Positions 8,415-16,587 of a stretch of 64,000 nucleotides of DNA are shown here, one piece after another. The notes under the pieces are model-generated. The model was not told the DNA's origin, searched no databases, and saw only the letters and a list, made by a program, of their open reading frames with translations. The first letter of the stretch is position 1; each line of letters begins with the position of its first letter. Location of the stretch: NCBI GenBank assembly GCA_964388665.1, contig CAYMBJ010000003.1, positions 54,075-118,074 of the forward strand, written 5' to 3'. Made by a program: the position numbers and the translations under genes. The DNA is from CALCCV01 sp964388665. Its GTDB lineage: Bacteria > Bdellovibrionota > Bdellovibrionia > Bdellovibrionales > Bdellovibrionaceae.

Positions 8415-8457
8415 CAGTTGGGCCTTTTTGCCTAACAACTGAGGTGATGGGCACCTC
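8415..8457 (+). promoter_or_regulatory. Two adjacent hairpins in the leader of the next gene
   Basis: Hairpin 1 (8415-8441) pairs CAGTTG-GGC with GCC-CAACTG, with a 3-nt bulge. Hairpin 2 (8441-8457) pairs GAGGTG with CACCTC around a 5-nt loop. They share base 8441, so they abut or compete. The ribosome site AAAGGATG lies about 10 nt beyond. This could stabilise an abundant mRNA or control its translation; no known riboswitch class was recognised. Confidence 0.4.
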
Positions 8458-8477
8458 TTAAATAAAAGGATGATACA

Positions 8478-8681
8478 ATGAAAAAAATCACTATGTTTGC
8501 TTCTGTAATGATGTTGGTAGTTGGTTTCTCACTAAGTGGTCAGGCTAAATCTCATGTCAACAAAGCTGCGCAAAAAGCCGCAAAGATTGAGTGCAAAAAA
8601 GAGGGCAAAAAAGGTCCTGCTCTAAAACGGTGCATCAAAGAAAAGATGGCCGCGAAATCAAATCCTGCTCCTGATCAGTAA
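8478..8681 (+). CDS. Small basic secreted protein, PsiF-like in character
   Basis: The 67-residue product has a signal peptide (cleavage probably after GQA, about residue 23) and a Lys-rich mature part with two Cys. The pattern AAKIECKKEGKKG-x-ALKRCIKE recalls the short PsiF repeat, but the match is weak. ATG 8478 follows AAAGGATG. It is divergent from the two-component genes and has a structured leader. It may be a periplasmic stress or phosphate-related protein; this is inference. Confidence 0.65.
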   Translation: MKKITMFASVMMLVVGFSLSGQAKSHVNKAAQKAAKIECKKEGKKGPALKRCIKEKMAAKSNPAPDQ

Positions 8682-8695
8682 TTGCTGAGTTGGAA

Positions 8696-9700
8696 CTATT
8701 TTAGGGCCTCGCGAATGAATGCCGAGGCTTGATCCATCATCCAAACCACAACAGCAATGACAAGCACAATGCATCCCACTTCAGGCCACATGGCTTGACC
8801 TTGGTACTGAATTAGCATTGTGCCGATCCCACCACCACCAACTAGGCCGATGATGGTGGCCATGCGAATATTGATATCCCAACGATAGACCGTGAACGAA
8901 ATGTAAGGCAAAACCACCTGAGGCACGACGGCAAACCAAATGACTTGCAAAGGATTGGCTCCAGTTGCGCGAATTCCTTCAATGGGGCCTTCCGAAATGC
9001 TTTCGACCATTTCAGAGTATTGCTTAGCAAGGGAGGCCACCGAGTGAATCATCAACGCTAGCATTCCGGCAAAGGGACCTATGCCCACCCAAACACTAAA
9101 AATGATCGCCCAAATCAGAGCTTCAATCGAGCGGGTCACATTGAGAAGAGTGCGCAACGTAACATAGACGCCCACAGCAACGGGGTGTTGCATGATGTTC
9201 TTGGCGCAAAGAAAACTCAAAATAAAGGCAAATGGAATCGCAAAAGCAGTGGCCAGAAAAGCCATGAACATGGTTTCGACTATATTTATAAGCGCGCGAG
9301 GTAAAAGGTCTAAATTTGGATGAGCTAGGCCTTGAAAGAGGCGAATGGCTCCGGCAAAACCGTCGGCATCAGTGAGTTCGTTAAAGCTAAATTGTGTTTT
9401 TATCAAACCCAATACCAAACTGAGTAAAAGTGTGATGCCCAGCTGCCATTGCCAAAACTTGCCGATTTTGGCTGTGAGCTGCGGTGGACCAAATACCTTT
9501 GCCCCCAGAGTGAGGATGCCTCGCTGCTGCAAAAACCAAGAAATTACAAATCCAACTATCAGTAATGCTCCCGCCACTAGGGTCACATCCAACAGCTCAT
9601 GAAACTTTCGTGCATCAAAACCAAAGGCATACAGATAGGCCGCTAGCGCCAAAAATGAAAAGGTCAGAGCATCAAACACCCGAGATCTCGTCGTCACCAT
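8696..9700 (-). CDS. phnE: ABC transporter permease, PhnE type
   Basis: This 334-residue inner-membrane permease of a phosphonate/phosphate-type importer has about six to seven hydrophobic segments. It has the BPD transport motif region EGPIEGIRATGANPLQV, which contacts the ATPase, followed by GLVGGGGIGTMLI. It is the last gene of phnD-phnC-phnE, 71 nt after phnC. No C-P lyase genes are in the window, so the substrate could be phosphonate, phosphite or another small oxyanion. The extra N-terminal helices make it longer than the typical 260-280 residues. Confidence 0.88.
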   Translation of the reverse strand: MVTTRSRVFDALTFSFLALAAYLYAFGFDARKFHELLDVTLVAGALLIVGFVISWFLQQRGILTLGAKVFGPPQLTAKIGKFWQWQLGITLLLSLVLGLIKTQFSFNELTDADGFAGAIRLFQGLAHPNLDLLPRALINIVETMFMAFLATAFAIPFAFILSFLCAKNIMQHPVAVGVYVTLRTLLNVTRSIEALIWAIIFSVWVGIGPFAGMLALMIHSVASLAKQYSEMVESISEGPIEGIRATGANPLQVIWFAVVPQVVLPYISFTVYRWDINIRMATIIGLVGGGGIGTMLIQYQGQAMWPEVGCIVLVIAVVVWMMDQASAFIREALK

Positions 9701-9771
9701 ACCTTCAACCCCCCGCTCATATTGGATTCACCACCTGCCCAACTCCAACTCACTCACCAGTACTCATCTAA

Positions 9772-10545
9772 CTAATTGATATGCACTTCTTTCGCAGCCT
9801 CGCCGTAGATTTCGCCAAACCACTTGTCATCAATTTGGTTCGGATCCCCTGAAAATACAATTTCTCCGGCCTTCAGGGCGATCACTCGCGTGGCGTATTG
9901 ACGAACCAAACTTAAAAAGTGTAAATTGCAGATAATTGTTATGCCCAACTCTTGATTGATTTTTTGCAAATAGTCCATCACCGTATGGCAGGTGGCGGGG
10001 TCGAGGCTTGCCACCGGCTCATCTGCTAGTAGAATTTTTGGCTTTTGTAGCAACGCCCTGGCAATGGCCACGCGCTGCTGTTGCCCCCCGGAAAGCTGAT
10101 CGGCGCGCACTTCTGCTTTGCTGCGAATTCCAACCAAATCCAAGCACTCCAAAGCGCGTTCGTAGTCGCTTTCTGAAAACTTCATAAAAAGGCTCTTGAG
10201 GGTGCCAGTGCGACCTAAGGCCCCCATTAGCACATTTGAAATCACGCTGTGTCGAGGAATCAAATTGAAATGTTGAAAGATCATTCCAATGTCTTTGCGG
10301 GTTTTGCGAATTTCACGATTAGAGAGATGGGTGATGTCGCTGCCGTTGAAAACCATTCTTCCCGAAGTGGGTTGGTGAAGGTGGTTGATACAACGGAGCA
10401 GGGTGGACTTGCCCGAGCCAGAGAGCCCAATGACCACCAAGAATTCGCCCTGTTTAACATCAAAAGAAACACTTCGCAGCGCCTGAACGCCGTTGTCGTA
10501 TGTTTTTGTCAAATTGCTTATTTGGAGAATTGAATCCTGTTGCAT
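9772..10545 (-). CDS. phnC: ABC transporter ATP-binding protein, PhnC type
   Basis: This 257-residue ATPase powers the importer. It has Walker A GLSGSGKST (40-48), a Q-loop region MIFQHFNLIPR, the signature LSGGQQQRV (151-159), Walker B ILLADEP (171-177) and a switch His in the CNLHFL segment. The GRTG-x-LKSLF segment after the Q-loop is typical of the PhnC subfamily. The gene lies 14 nt after phnD on the same strand. Confidence 0.92.
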   Translation of the reverse strand: MQQDSILQISNLTKTYDNGVQALRSVSFDVKQGEFLVVIGLSGSGKSTLLRCINHLHQPTSGRMVFNGSDITHLSNREIRKTRKDIGMIFQHFNLIPRHSVISNVLMGALGRTGTLKSLFMKFSESDYERALECLDLVGIRSKAEVRADQLSGGQQQRVAIARALLQKPKILLADEPVASLDPATCHTVMDYLQKINQELGITIICNLHFLSLVRQYATRVIALKAGEIVFSGDPNQIDDKWFGEIYGEAAKEVHIN

Positions 10546-10559
10546 ATGCGTTTGACTGC

Positions 10560-11531
10560 TTACTTAATCATTTCGGCTGCGGATTTCCCTAATGCCGAAA
10601 GCATTTTGCGCACAGGTTCGTAATCGGCATCTGTGGCCGGCTTGAGCGCGGTCACACCGTAAATCTCACTAAAGGCCGTCTTTCCTTCCGGCGTGGCGAC
10701 AAAAGCTAAAAGCGCATCGGCAATTTTTACTTTCATTTCTTCAGGAAGATCTTTTCTGAAGACCATAGGATCGTTGGGAATGGGATCAGAAAGCTCGATG
10801 ATTTTTATCTTTGCTTCCACATCTGGGTACTGGGTCAAGACCAGGCGTCTGGCGTCTTCAATTTTGCCGTTGTCTGGTGGCGAATAGAAGGTGGCTCCGG
10901 CATCCACCTGCCCCTGATAGATCATTGAAACAACATTATCGTGTTTCTGCGCAAAGACGGTTTCTTTGGGTTCAATGTGTTTTTCTTTGAGAGTCTTCAT
11001 AGGCAACAGATAGCCGGAGGTTGAAGCCGGATCCACAAAGGCCATTTTCTTTCCGGCCAAATCAGCCACTGTATTTATTCCGCTGTCGGCCTTGGTGATG
11101 AATTGGGACTGATAGGTCGAAGATCCGTGCCGCAAAAAAGTCAGGCGGGCTTCAGCACCGTATTTATCGTGCGCAAGCATATAGCCAAAGGTGTTGATGG
11201 CGGCCACATCGGCGCGCTTTGTGCCAAAGGCCTCCACAACGGCCACAAAGCTTTGAGGAACAGTGATGGCAAATTTATATGGAGTGTTTTTTTCCAGGTA
11301 GGCCTTAAACACTTCGGAGTTGCTCTCCAAGACTTTGGCATCAACAGAAGGCACAAAGTGCAGTTTGATGGGGTTGGCTTCAGTCCCTAGCTCTGCCTTT
11401 TTGGTGCAGCCGGCAAGAGCGACGGCCAGGGCAATGGCGCTCAGGTAAATCACATTTTTCAGCAATTTAATGTCCTGGCGTCGGCGCAGAGGTTCTTTGG
11501 TCGAATCCTGATTGGTCACAAGCTTATTCAT
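10560..11531 (-). CDS. phnD: Phosphonate/phosphate-type solute-binding lipoprotein, PhnD family
   Basis: This is the periplasmic receptor of the importer, about 323 residues. The signal peptide ends in a lipobox, LAGC, then TKKAELG. The body has the PhnD/SsuA-like two-lobe pattern: PSVDAK early, the FVDPASTSGYLLP ligand-loop segment and a later DPIPNDPMVFRKDLP. ATG 11531 has a GGTGAG site 7 nt upstream; a GTG at 11543 in the same frame is the alternative. It is first in the operon, facing the HAD hydrolase gene across a 170-bp divergent region that should hold both promoters. Confidence 0.9.
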   Translation of the reverse strand: MNKLVTNQDSTKEPLRRRQDIKLLKNVIYLSAIALAVALAGCTKKAELGTEANPIKLHFVPSVDAKVLESNSEVFKAYLEKNTPYKFAITVPQSFVAVVEAFGTKRADVAAINTFGYMLAHDKYGAEARLTFLRHGSSTYQSQFITKADSGINTVADLAGKKMAFVDPASTSGYLLPMKTLKEKHIEPKETVFAQKHDNVVSMIYQGQVDAGATFYSPPDNGKIEDARRLVLTQYPDVEAKIKIIELSDPIPNDPMVFRKDLPEEMKVKIADALLAFVATPEGKTAFSEIYGVTALKPATDADYEPVRKMLSALGKSAAEMIK

Positions 11532-11712
11532 ATATTCACTCACCCTTTTTCATTTCCGGCCCGACGTTTTGCTGCATCGACAAATTGACGCTGCCTATGC
11601 TAAATTACAGTGAACTCCGGAAGATTTGGTCGGCCGCAAGCTAACAAAGACTCTGCGCCTATGTCCAAGAAAAACTCTGTTAAGATTCAAAAGAGTGAAG
11701 AAAGTTTAAAAG

Positions 11713-12537
11713 ATGCAAACACACCAAAATTTGAATTGGATAATTGATGAAATCGCCCGTGAGCGAGCCAAATCTCGCTCTGTACTGGCTGTGTTTGATA
11801 TTGACTCGACACTGCTCGACGTTACACCCCGTATGCAGCGGATTTTGGAGCTTTTTCAGAGTGACCCCGATAATCAATTGGAACATGCGGAGCATTTGCA
11901 CTACGTAAAAAATGTGCAATGGGACGCAAGGGATTGGGACCTAAAGGACCCTCTTCAGCGGGCAGGCTGGGTGGGTGCAGACAAAAGCGAGTTTTATCAG
12001 GTTCTTAAGAAGTTCTGGGAGAGGGAGTTTTTTGCCAACCAGCATTTGCATCTGGATCAGCCCTATCCAGGTGCTCTGCAGTTCATCCATCGCCTATTGA
12101 AGGAGGGTGCCGCGGTTTCCTATTTGACGGGTAGAGATGTGCCGCGCATGTGGGATGGATCGCTCAATTCACTGCAAAATCTAGGATTTCCGGTGGATCA
12201 GTGCTATGGCAATTTGGTCTTAAAGCCGCGGGCCTCTATGGAGGATGCCGCCTTTAAGAGTGATTGGATAGGAGCACAAAAGGACAAATATGACCGCATT
12301 TTTGTATTTGAAAACGAACCCGTGAATTTGTTGCGCTTAGAGCACGAGCACCCAGATGTCGATTTGATCTTTTTTGATAGCACTCACTCTCGAAAGGCTC
12401 AGGCCGCATCTCATTGGAAAAAAATTGGCCATTTTGAAGTGCTCGGCCCAGGTGGTGGCGCTAATAGTGATAGTGATAGTGATAAAGATAGTGATAGTGA
12501 TGGAGAAAGTGACGGCGAAGAAGGTTCATCATGTTAA
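11713..12537 (+). CDS. HAD-family hydrolase with acidic Ser-Asp repeat tail
   Basis: This cytoplasmic HAD-superfamily phosphatase-like protein has 274 residues. Motif I is VFDIDSTLLD (D29, D31), motif II is the T of SYLTGRD, and the later motif is FVFENEP-x-NL followed by LIFFDSTHS. Its substrate is unknown. The last 24 residues are an almost pure Ser-Asp/Glu tail encoded by a 6-bp repeat (12463-12534), unlike any normal HAD C-terminus. The stop overlaps the next gene by 7 nt, so the three genes to 15712 look co-translated. Confidence 0.85.
   Translation: MQTHQNLNWIIDEIARERAKSRSVLAVFDIDSTLLDVTPRMQRILELFQSDPDNQLEHAEHLHYVKNVQWDARDWDLKDPLQRAGWVGADKSEFYQVLKKFWEREFFANQHLHLDQPYPGALQFIHRLLKEGAAVSYLTGRDVPRMWDGSLNSLQNLGFPVDQCYGNLVLKPRASMEDAAFKSDWIGAQKDKYDRIFVFENEPVNLLRLEHEHPDVDLIFFDSTHSRKAQAASHWKKIGHFEVLGPGGGANSDSDSDKDSDSDGESDGEEGSSC
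12463..12513. repeat. In-frame AGTGAT hexamer repeat
   Basis: Repeated AGT-GAT codons, with one AAA interruption, encode the Ser-Asp tail. The unit is 6 bp, so expansion or contraction keeps frame and changes only tail length. Confidence 0.85.
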
Positions 12538-13196
12538 ATTTAGTGGCCACGCCACTGGGCGAGTTAGAGGGCTTATCGCCCCTGGCGACCTCAACCTTAG
12601 CTGCGGCTGATGTGATCTTGGTGGAGTCATTTAAAGAGGCCAAGCGCATCTTGCGAACCGTGGACTTGGGCGATAAGCCCCTAGAAAAAATTGACGAGCA
12701 CTCCAAAGCCCACGATTACGAGTTCTTTGTCCAACTCTGTGCCGAAAAGAACGTGGCATTGATCTCGGACTGTGGGACTCCTGGCTTTTGTGATCCAGGA
12801 AATCATCTCGTGAAACTGTGCCGTCAAAAAGACATCGAAGTCAAAACCATCGCGGGACCTTCGAGTTTGGCGGCTCTGTTAAGTTTAACAACTGAGCGTC
12901 TAGAGAAATTTTATTTTGAGGGCTTTTTACCGCGGGATAGCGAGGAGCGAAGCAGATTTTGGAAGAGTGCCAAAGCGACTCGTGTGCCCATCGTCATAAT
13001 GGACACCCCTTACCGGTTGCAAAAGACTATTGGCGAAATGGAGCAAAACCTCGCCCAGCAGCAGGTCCTTATCCTATGCAATCAGAGCGCTGCCGACGAG
13101 TGGAGCTTTGAAGGCACGGCTGCGGAATTGAAAAAAACGATTCGCTTTGAAAAGGCAGAGTTTATCATTTTGATTTACCCGGCAGGGCGCCGTTGA
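12531..13196 (+). CDS. RsmI-like SAM-dependent methyltransferase (short form)
   Basis: The product belongs to the tetrapyrrole-methylase fold that includes RsmI, which 2'-O-methylates C1402 of 16S rRNA. Visible motifs are ATPLGELEGLSP near the N-terminus, SDCGTPGFCDPG (RsmI has SDAGTPxxSDPG), AGPSSLAALLS and YFEGFLPRD. At 221 residues it lacks the C-terminal part of standard RsmI (about 280), and the ED-T-R segment is changed to VESFKEAKRIL. It resembles a shorter RsmI-related group seen in Bacteroidetes. The substrate may therefore differ. The start ATG 12531 lies inside the end of the HAD gene; the stop overlaps hrpB by 4 nt. Confidence 0.8.
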   Translation: MLNLVATPLGELEGLSPLATSTLAAADVILVESFKEAKRILRTVDLGDKPLEKIDEHSKAHDYEFFVQLCAEKNVALISDCGTPGFCDPGNHLVKLCRQKDIEVKTIAGPSSLAALLSLTTERLEKFYFEGFLPRDSEERSRFWKSAKATRVPIVIMDTPYRLQKTIGEMEQNLAQQQVLILCNQSAADEWSFEGTAAELKKTIRFEKAEFIILIYPAGRR

Positions 13197-15712
13197 GCGA
13201 ACCTCTACAGGTATTGCCGATAGATGAGCATCTGAGCCGCATCAGCGCGGCACTGGAGCGAGCTCCGATATTGGTACTCACATCATCTCCTGGTTCAGGT
13301 AAAACCACGCGAGTTCCGGTCCGGTTGTCTCAAGATTACGGCAAGACTTTGGTACTAGAGCCTCGCAGAATTGCCGCAATCGCGGCAGCTCAAAGAGTGG
13401 CCAGCGAATCTGGTTCTGCTTTGGGCAGTGAGGTGGGATATCAAGTTCGATTAGAGAAAAAATGGCAAGCTTCAACCAAAATTTTATTTTTAACAAATGC
13501 TCTTCTGCATAATTTTGTATTGCGCGATCGCAATCTTGCAGACACTCAAGTGATAGTGATTGATGAGTTTCACGAGCGCAGTTGGCAGACAGATTTTGCA
13601 CTGGCCTTGGCATTGAACCTTTTAAAAAAACGCCCGAATCTAAAAATTGTCCTGATGTCAGCGACGCTCAGTGCGAGCAAATTGATGGAGAGATTTGCGC
13701 AACTGAAGTTGCCAGCCGAGTGGATTGATATTGATTCAAAACCCTTTCCACTCAATGTGAGTTATGATCAAAAACCACAGAGCTTTGTCTTTGATCAAAA
13801 GTTTGCTGAAAGATTGGTGGGCAAGATCAATCAAGCAGTGGTTCAATCTGATCTCAACGTGCTGGTGTTTTTGCCAGGTGTGCCCGAGATCAAGCGAGTC
13901 GCGAGGCTGCTTGAGAGCTCACCATTAAAATCTCGAAAAATAGAAATTTTAGAGTTGCATGGCAGTTTGAGCCTCGAGGAGCAGAAGAGAGTTTTGGAGC
14001 GAACGACGGGTCGAATTGTCCTATCGACAAACATAGCTGAATCGTCTCTGACCATTCCCAATGTGGATGTGGTCGTGGATTCAGGAATGGAAAAGACGAT
14101 CGTGCACGAAAAGGCATCGCCTTTTGCGGATCTCAAGTTGCAAAAAATTTCGCTCTTCAGTGCCCATCAGCGTGCGGGGCGCGCTGCTCGCGAAAAGGAG
14201 GGTGTTTGTCTAAGAATGTGGACTGAGGCCGACGAGCGCACTTTTGTTGACGAGATTCAGCCCGAGTTGAGCAAAGCATTGCCGCCAGAGCTAGTGATTC
14301 AATGCTGTGTTTTGGGGTGGCATCGTGTTGGTGATCTGGACTGGATCGAGGAGCCGGATCCTCTTTATTGGCAACAGGCTCTGGCAACGCTGCAACGCTT
14401 GGGATTTCTGGGCCAAGATGCGCAGATCACAAAGTCAGGAAGAGCGCTAGCCGCCTTGCCCTTGGATGTGAGTGTCGGGTTGGTTTTTTTAAAAATGGCA
14501 GAAAAAGGACGAGCGCCGCTGGGAGCAGTGCTGGCCACCCTTCTTCAGGATGGCGAGCCAGCGCATTTGCGCGGAAATTCAAACCGAGGATCCACCTCGA
14601 TGTATTCAGGTGCTGATAAGATTTCGTTTGTAGACCGGCTCGATCGCTTGGCGGTGCACAATCGTCGGCAGCCTCATGATCGTTGGTTTCAGGCTGCGCA
14701 ACAGCTTTCGCCGCAGTTGGGGTTTGAGTGGACGGAGCTGGACACTCTGGTGCTTCTTGATGTTTTGCTGCCACAAGTGGGCCGTTGGCGCGAAAAGAAT
14801 TCAGATCGTGGTCTGTTGTTTTCTGGTATGGGGGTGATGCTAGAGCGAAATGAAAAACGCAGTGAGGGTGACTTTTTTATTTGCCTCAAGGCCATCAGCG
14901 GCCTGAACCCAGCCGAAGCCCTCATGAGTTGGCATGTGCCAGTGGCCAAAGAGATGATTATTGAGCGTTTTGCTAAAGATTTTACGGAAACGGTGACCTG
15001 CGTCTTTGATTGTGAGTTGGAATCATTTGTCGAAATGCGCAACAAATCGTGGGGACCGCTGGCGATCGATACTCTGCAAAAACGGCGAATTTCGCAAAGC
15101 GAACTGCCGAGAGATCTAAGTGACGATGAAACAAAGTCTCTGCAGGCAGATCTGTGGGAGTTTTTAAAGCTCCACAATGCTTCACTTGCCAGCTTCGTTG
15201 CTCGTTACAAATGGTTTTTGGAGGTTGGAGAACTGGATGAGAGTCTGCCAGCAATGGCGGACTTTATTGAACTTCGTGACGTATGGTCCGAGGAGCTCAC
15301 TCTTACAATATGGAATTCAGGTTTGAACATCAAAGAATTGCTTGAAATCAACTTTGAGCCCTGGCTGCAGGAGCTGTTTTCTGCCTATCTGTTTGCCCAG
15401 TTTCAGCAGAATCTTCCTAAAGAAATTAGACATGGACAACGGTGCTTTAAGGTGGATTACGGCTCAGCAGTTCCCAAGATAGAAGCAAAGTTGCAAGATT
15501 TTTTTGGCATGCGCACGCACCCAAAAGTGTTGGATGGCAATGTGGCGATTCAGGTGGTGATGCTCGGGCCGCATCGTCGACCTGTGCAAATCACCGCAGA
15601 CATAATGAATTTTTGGAAAGGCTCCTATGCAGATGTGCGCAAAGATTTGCGTGCAAGATATCCCAAGCACGCATGGCCAGTAGATCCTCTGGCTGACCTG
15701 CCTCCTCGGTAG
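13193..15712 (+). CDS. hrpB: ATP-dependent helicase HrpB
   Basis: This 839-residue DEAH-type RNA helicase of the HrpB family has Walker A SSPGSGKT (31-38), motif II DEFH (124-127), motif III SAT (156-158), then STNIAESSLTIPNV and QRAGRAAREKEGVCLRMW (motifs V-VI). The family C-terminal domain includes a late GPHRRPVQIT segment. In other bacteria HrpB takes part in mRNA processing, but its role here is inferred. It starts with TTG at 13193, overlapping the methyltransferase stop as TTGA. It closes the operon and is convergent with the esterase gene 11 bp away. Confidence 0.93.
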   Translation: MSEPLQVLPIDEHLSRISAALERAPILVLTSSPGSGKTTRVPVRLSQDYGKTLVLEPRRIAAIAAAQRVASESGSALGSEVGYQVRLEKKWQASTKILFLTNALLHNFVLRDRNLADTQVIVIDEFHERSWQTDFALALALNLLKKRPNLKIVLMSATLSASKLMERFAQLKLPAEWIDIDSKPFPLNVSYDQKPQSFVFDQKFAERLVGKINQAVVQSDLNVLVFLPGVPEIKRVARLLESSPLKSRKIEILELHGSLSLEEQKRVLERTTGRIVLSTNIAESSLTIPNVDVVVDSGMEKTIVHEKASPFADLKLQKISLFSAHQRAGRAAREKEGVCLRMWTEADERTFVDEIQPELSKALPPELVIQCCVLGWHRVGDLDWIEEPDPLYWQQALATLQRLGFLGQDAQITKSGRALAALPLDVSVGLVFLKMAEKGRAPLGAVLATLLQDGEPAHLRGNSNRGSTSMYSGADKISFVDRLDRLAVHNRRQPHDRWFQAAQQLSPQLGFEWTELDTLVLLDVLLPQVGRWREKNSDRGLLFSGMGVMLERNEKRSEGDFFICLKAISGLNPAEALMSWHVPVAKEMIIERFAKDFTETVTCVFDCELESFVEMRNKSWGPLAIDTLQKRRISQSELPRDLSDDETKSLQADLWEFLKLHNASLASFVARYKWFLEVGELDESLPAMADFIELRDVWSEELTLTIWNSGLNIKELLEINFEPWLQELFSAYLFAQFQQNLPKEIRHGQRCFKVDYGSAVPKIEAKLQDFFGMRTHPKVLDGNVAIQVVMLGPHRRPVQITADIMNFWKGSYADVRKDLRARYPKHAWPVDPLADLPPR

Positions 15713-15723
15713 ATTCGGTTGAT

Positions 15724-16419
15724 TTACAATTGTCTCTGTCGCTGCTCAACAAGAAAAGTTCGTGCTCGGTTCATGACTGGAAGAGGAATCTCGTGGCCCC
15801 CAGAAAAGCGATAGAGTGAACCTTGCCAGTGTGCCGTATCAGTCAAGAAGCGATACAGCTTTTCGCCGGCATCCAAAGGTAGAACTTGATCTTGTTGACC
15901 ATGAGATAGGAAAAAAGGCAGCTTTCCTTTTGCTGAGCCGGTTCCTGCATCGAGGCGACTTTTCCAAAGAGGGGCTGCAATGAGGGCGCCCGAAAAGAGG
16001 AGTAGAGCTTGCACGCTGATACTGGTCGCAACATCAACTGCAAGCATAGCACCTTGGCTGAAGCCTCCCAAAATCACTTTCTGCCCACCAGCAGCAGCAA
16101 GTATATTTTCTGCATGAAGGCGAGCCGAATCGAGTCCAACTGGGACCTCTTGGTCATAGTCCCAAACTGGCTTACCCATGTTTTGAAGGCGCTTCAGGTC
16201 CAAAGTCCACCAAGCTCGGCCTTCCCAGTGCGCGTCCAGCGGAATGCCAAGAATGCCCTGAGGAAAAAACCAATTGAAATCTTCGTCGGGATCTAGAATC
16301 TCATTTAGGGAGAAGAGGTCATCGGCATTGGCGCCAAATCCATGAAACAAAACAACTGTGGCGAGTTCGGAGCTATGGTACTTTTCGCGACCTTCAAAGT
16401 CTTTAGTAAAAAATTTCAT
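15724..16419 (-). CDS. Phospholipase/carboxylesterase-like serine hydrolase
   Basis: This 231-residue alpha/beta hydrolase is of the carboxylesterase/acyl-thioesterase type. It has oxyanion region LFHGFGANADDL, nucleophile S121 in GGFSQGA, acid D177 in SHGQQDQVLP and H209 in SGGHEIP. No signal peptide is present, so it acts in the cytoplasm. The family hydrolyses short acyl esters or lysophospholipids; the substrate is not known. It is a single gene, divergent from murE, and its 3' end faces hrpB. Confidence 0.88.
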   Translation of the reverse strand: MKFFTKDFEGREKYHSSELATVVLFHGFGANADDLFSLNEILDPDEDFNWFFPQGILGIPLDAHWEGRAWWTLDLKRLQNMGKPVWDYDQEVPVGLDSARLHAENILAAAGGQKVILGGFSQGAMLAVDVATSISVQALLLFSGALIAAPLWKSRLDAGTGSAKGKLPFFLSHGQQDQVLPLDAGEKLYRFLTDTAHWQGSLYRFSGGHEIPLPVMNRARTFLVEQRQRQL

Positions 16420-16587
16420 TTTGCAAACCTACTCTCTCTGTCAAGAAAGATCAAGCGGGACGCGGGCTACGCAAAAGGCTTGGTGGTGAATAAACGACCG
16501 TCTTCCTGCAGCAGAATTCCATTAAAATTCACATTGCCGATCTACGTTAGGTCTGGCTTATTGCTAAAGATAGCACCTACACTATGA

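Noticed and set aside
14157..15254. Long minus-strand frames inside hrpB
   Set aside because: Shadow frames of a well-supported helicase; no start signals or domains.
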